A stretch of DNA of 64,000 bases, taken from contig NZ_CP018906.1 of assembly GCF_000785105.2 (NCBI RefSeq), positions 1,736,001 to 1,800,000 on the forward strand. The letters run 5' to 3'. Every line of letters begins with the position of its first letter. Position 1 is the first letter of the stretch. The position numbers and the translations under genes are program-made. Positions 63,231-64,000 of this stretch are shown here, one piece after another. Below the pieces are notes generated by a model. The model was given only the letters and a program-made list of their open reading frames with translations. It had not been told where the DNA came from and did not search any database. This DNA comes from Lentilactobacillus curieae. GTDB lineage: Bacteria > Bacillota > Bacilli > Lactobacillales > Lactobacillaceae.

Positions 63231-64000
63231 ATGGAAACAAATCAAATTATTGAAACGATTCAGATGATCTCAGAGGAGAGGCTTGATATTCGAACGATTA
63301 CCATGGGAATCTCCCTTTTTGATTGTATTGACAGTGACGGTGATACAGCACGGCGAAAAATATATGATAAATTAACATCAAGTGCGAAAGATTTGGTAAA
63401 GGTTGCTGACCAAATTGAAGCGGAATACGGGATTCCGATTGTTAATAAAAGAATATCTGTTACCCCAATCGCTTTGATTGCTGCCGCGAGTGGTGATCAA
63501 GATTATGTTAAGTATGCCAAAACTATGGATCAAGCTGCTGCTGCAGTTGGCGTGGATTTGATTGGGGGATTCTCCGCATTAGTTCAAAAGGGATATCAAG
63601 TGGGAGATTCTCGGCTAATCAAATCATTACCTGAAGCCTTAACTGAGACAACCCGGGTATGTAGTTCGGTAAATGTTGGCTCAACTCGGTCTGGAATCAA
63701 CATGGATGCGATTGGTCAAATGGGACACATAATTAAAGATATTGCCGCCATTGATGTTCAAAGCTGTATGAGTCTAGTCGTATTCGCCAATGCTGTTGAG
63801 GATAACCCATTTATGGCAGGTGCTTTCCATGGTGTAGGAGAAGCTGATAAGGTGATCAACGTTGGGATTAGTGGTCCAGGCGTGGTTAAACGTGCATTAG
63901 AGAAGGTTCCGAACGCATCTTTGGATAAAGTTTCAGAAACAATTAAAAAAACGGCATTTAAAGTAACTAGAATGGGTCAATTAGTCGGAAATGTTGCTGC
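63231..64000 (+). CDS. UPF0210 / DUF711 (PFL family) protein, 3' end outside the window
   Basis: The frame is open to the window end, giving 256 residues of a family about 450 long. Seen: [40 protein letters not shown], and [17 protein letters not shown]. The family resembles pyruvate formate-lyase-type proteins in databases, but its reaction is unknown. AGGAG lies six bases before the ATG at 63231; an ATG at 63228 is possible. Confidence 0.9.
   Translation, partial: METNQIIETIQMISEERLDIRTITMGISLFDCIDSDGDTARRKIYDKLTSSAKDLVKVADQIEAEYGIPIVNKRISVTPIALIAAASGDQDYVKYAKTMDQAAAAVGVDLIGGFSALVQKGYQVGDSRLIKSLPEALTETTRVCSSVNVGSTRSGINMDAIGQMGHIIKDIAAIDVQSCMSLVVFANAVEDNPFMAGAFHGVGEADKVINVGISGPGVVKRALEKVPNASLDKVSETIKKTAFKVTRMGQLVGNVA

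Noticed and set aside
1-64000. CRISPR arrays, prophage, insertion sequences, tRNA or rRNA genes
   Set aside because: I found no regular repeats, transposase or phage genes, and no cloverleaf or rRNA-like sequence; gene order is conserved housekeeping throughout.

Overview
The window is ordinary, gene-dense chromosome of a low-GC Gram-positive bacterium, almost certainly a member of the Lactobacillaceae. The basis is the conserved gene order (polA-mutM-coaE-nrdR-dnaB-dnaI-thrS-infC-rpmI-rplT; yqeG-yqeH-yhbY-nadD-yqeK-rsfS-yqeM; pheS-pheT-mltG-udk-greA; a class B PBP-rpmG-5FCL-gluP-yqgQ-glcK; miaA-glnR-glnA), a small DUF3042 gene, T-box leaders, strong GGAGG ribosome sites and frequent TTG/GTG starts. 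I cannot fix the genus from sequence alone. I see no prophage, insertion sequence, CRISPR array, tRNA or rRNA.

Layout. 1-7470: end of a class A PBP, a UPF0342 protein, the yhaO-yhaN SbcCD-like pair, a membrane glycerophosphodiesterase and the exoribonuclease yhaM. 7480-11320: prsA, yhaH and hit on the minus strand, divergent from the ecsAB ABC transporter. 11380-17850: trmB, a small anchored protein, ytpP, ytpR, the DNA translocase sftA, murC and a BI-1 family protein. 18000-24920: DNA replication and repair (polA, mutM, coaE, nrdR, dnaB, dnaI). 24930-28575: T-box-controlled thrS, then infC-rpmI-rplT behind an attenuator-like leader. 28600-34080: the yqe ribosome-assembly/NAD cluster and tmcAL. 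34100-38640: yceD-rpmF, an alcohol dehydrogenase and an ArlRS/CsrRS-like two-component system. 38660-41700: yidC, acylphosphatase, an rRNA methyltransferase, an HD protein and an HxlR regulator. 41690-47880: T-box-controlled pheST, mltG, udk and greA. 47940-56480: a HesB-like protein, YfhO, a class B PBP, rpmG, 5-FCL, rhomboid GluP, yqgQ, glcK and a rhodanese-like protein. 56480-60330: DUF3042, a soluble glycerophosphodiesterase, miaA and glnRA with a GlnR operator. 60460-62870: a three-gene unit of two unrecognised proteins and an all-alpha dUTPase-like protein. 62950-64000: an ACT-domain protein and the start of a UPF0210 protein.

Most genes serve translation, envelope synthesis, genome maintenance or central nitrogen control. 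Transcription units are usually bounded by clear intrinsic terminators, and many promoters carry an extended -10 (TGn) element.

The most notable observations are these. The threonyl-tRNA synthetase has lost all four classical editing-site residues while keeping its catalytic zinc ligands. The unit after glnA pairs two unrecognised proteins with a dUTPase-like enzyme and is the best candidate here for an undescribed system. infC appears to start at an AUA codon. DnaI has no cysteine at all, so it lacks the zinc site of the Bacillus protein. The rhodanese-like protein lacks the catalytic cysteine. The SbcC-like YhaN carries a central transmembrane hairpin.
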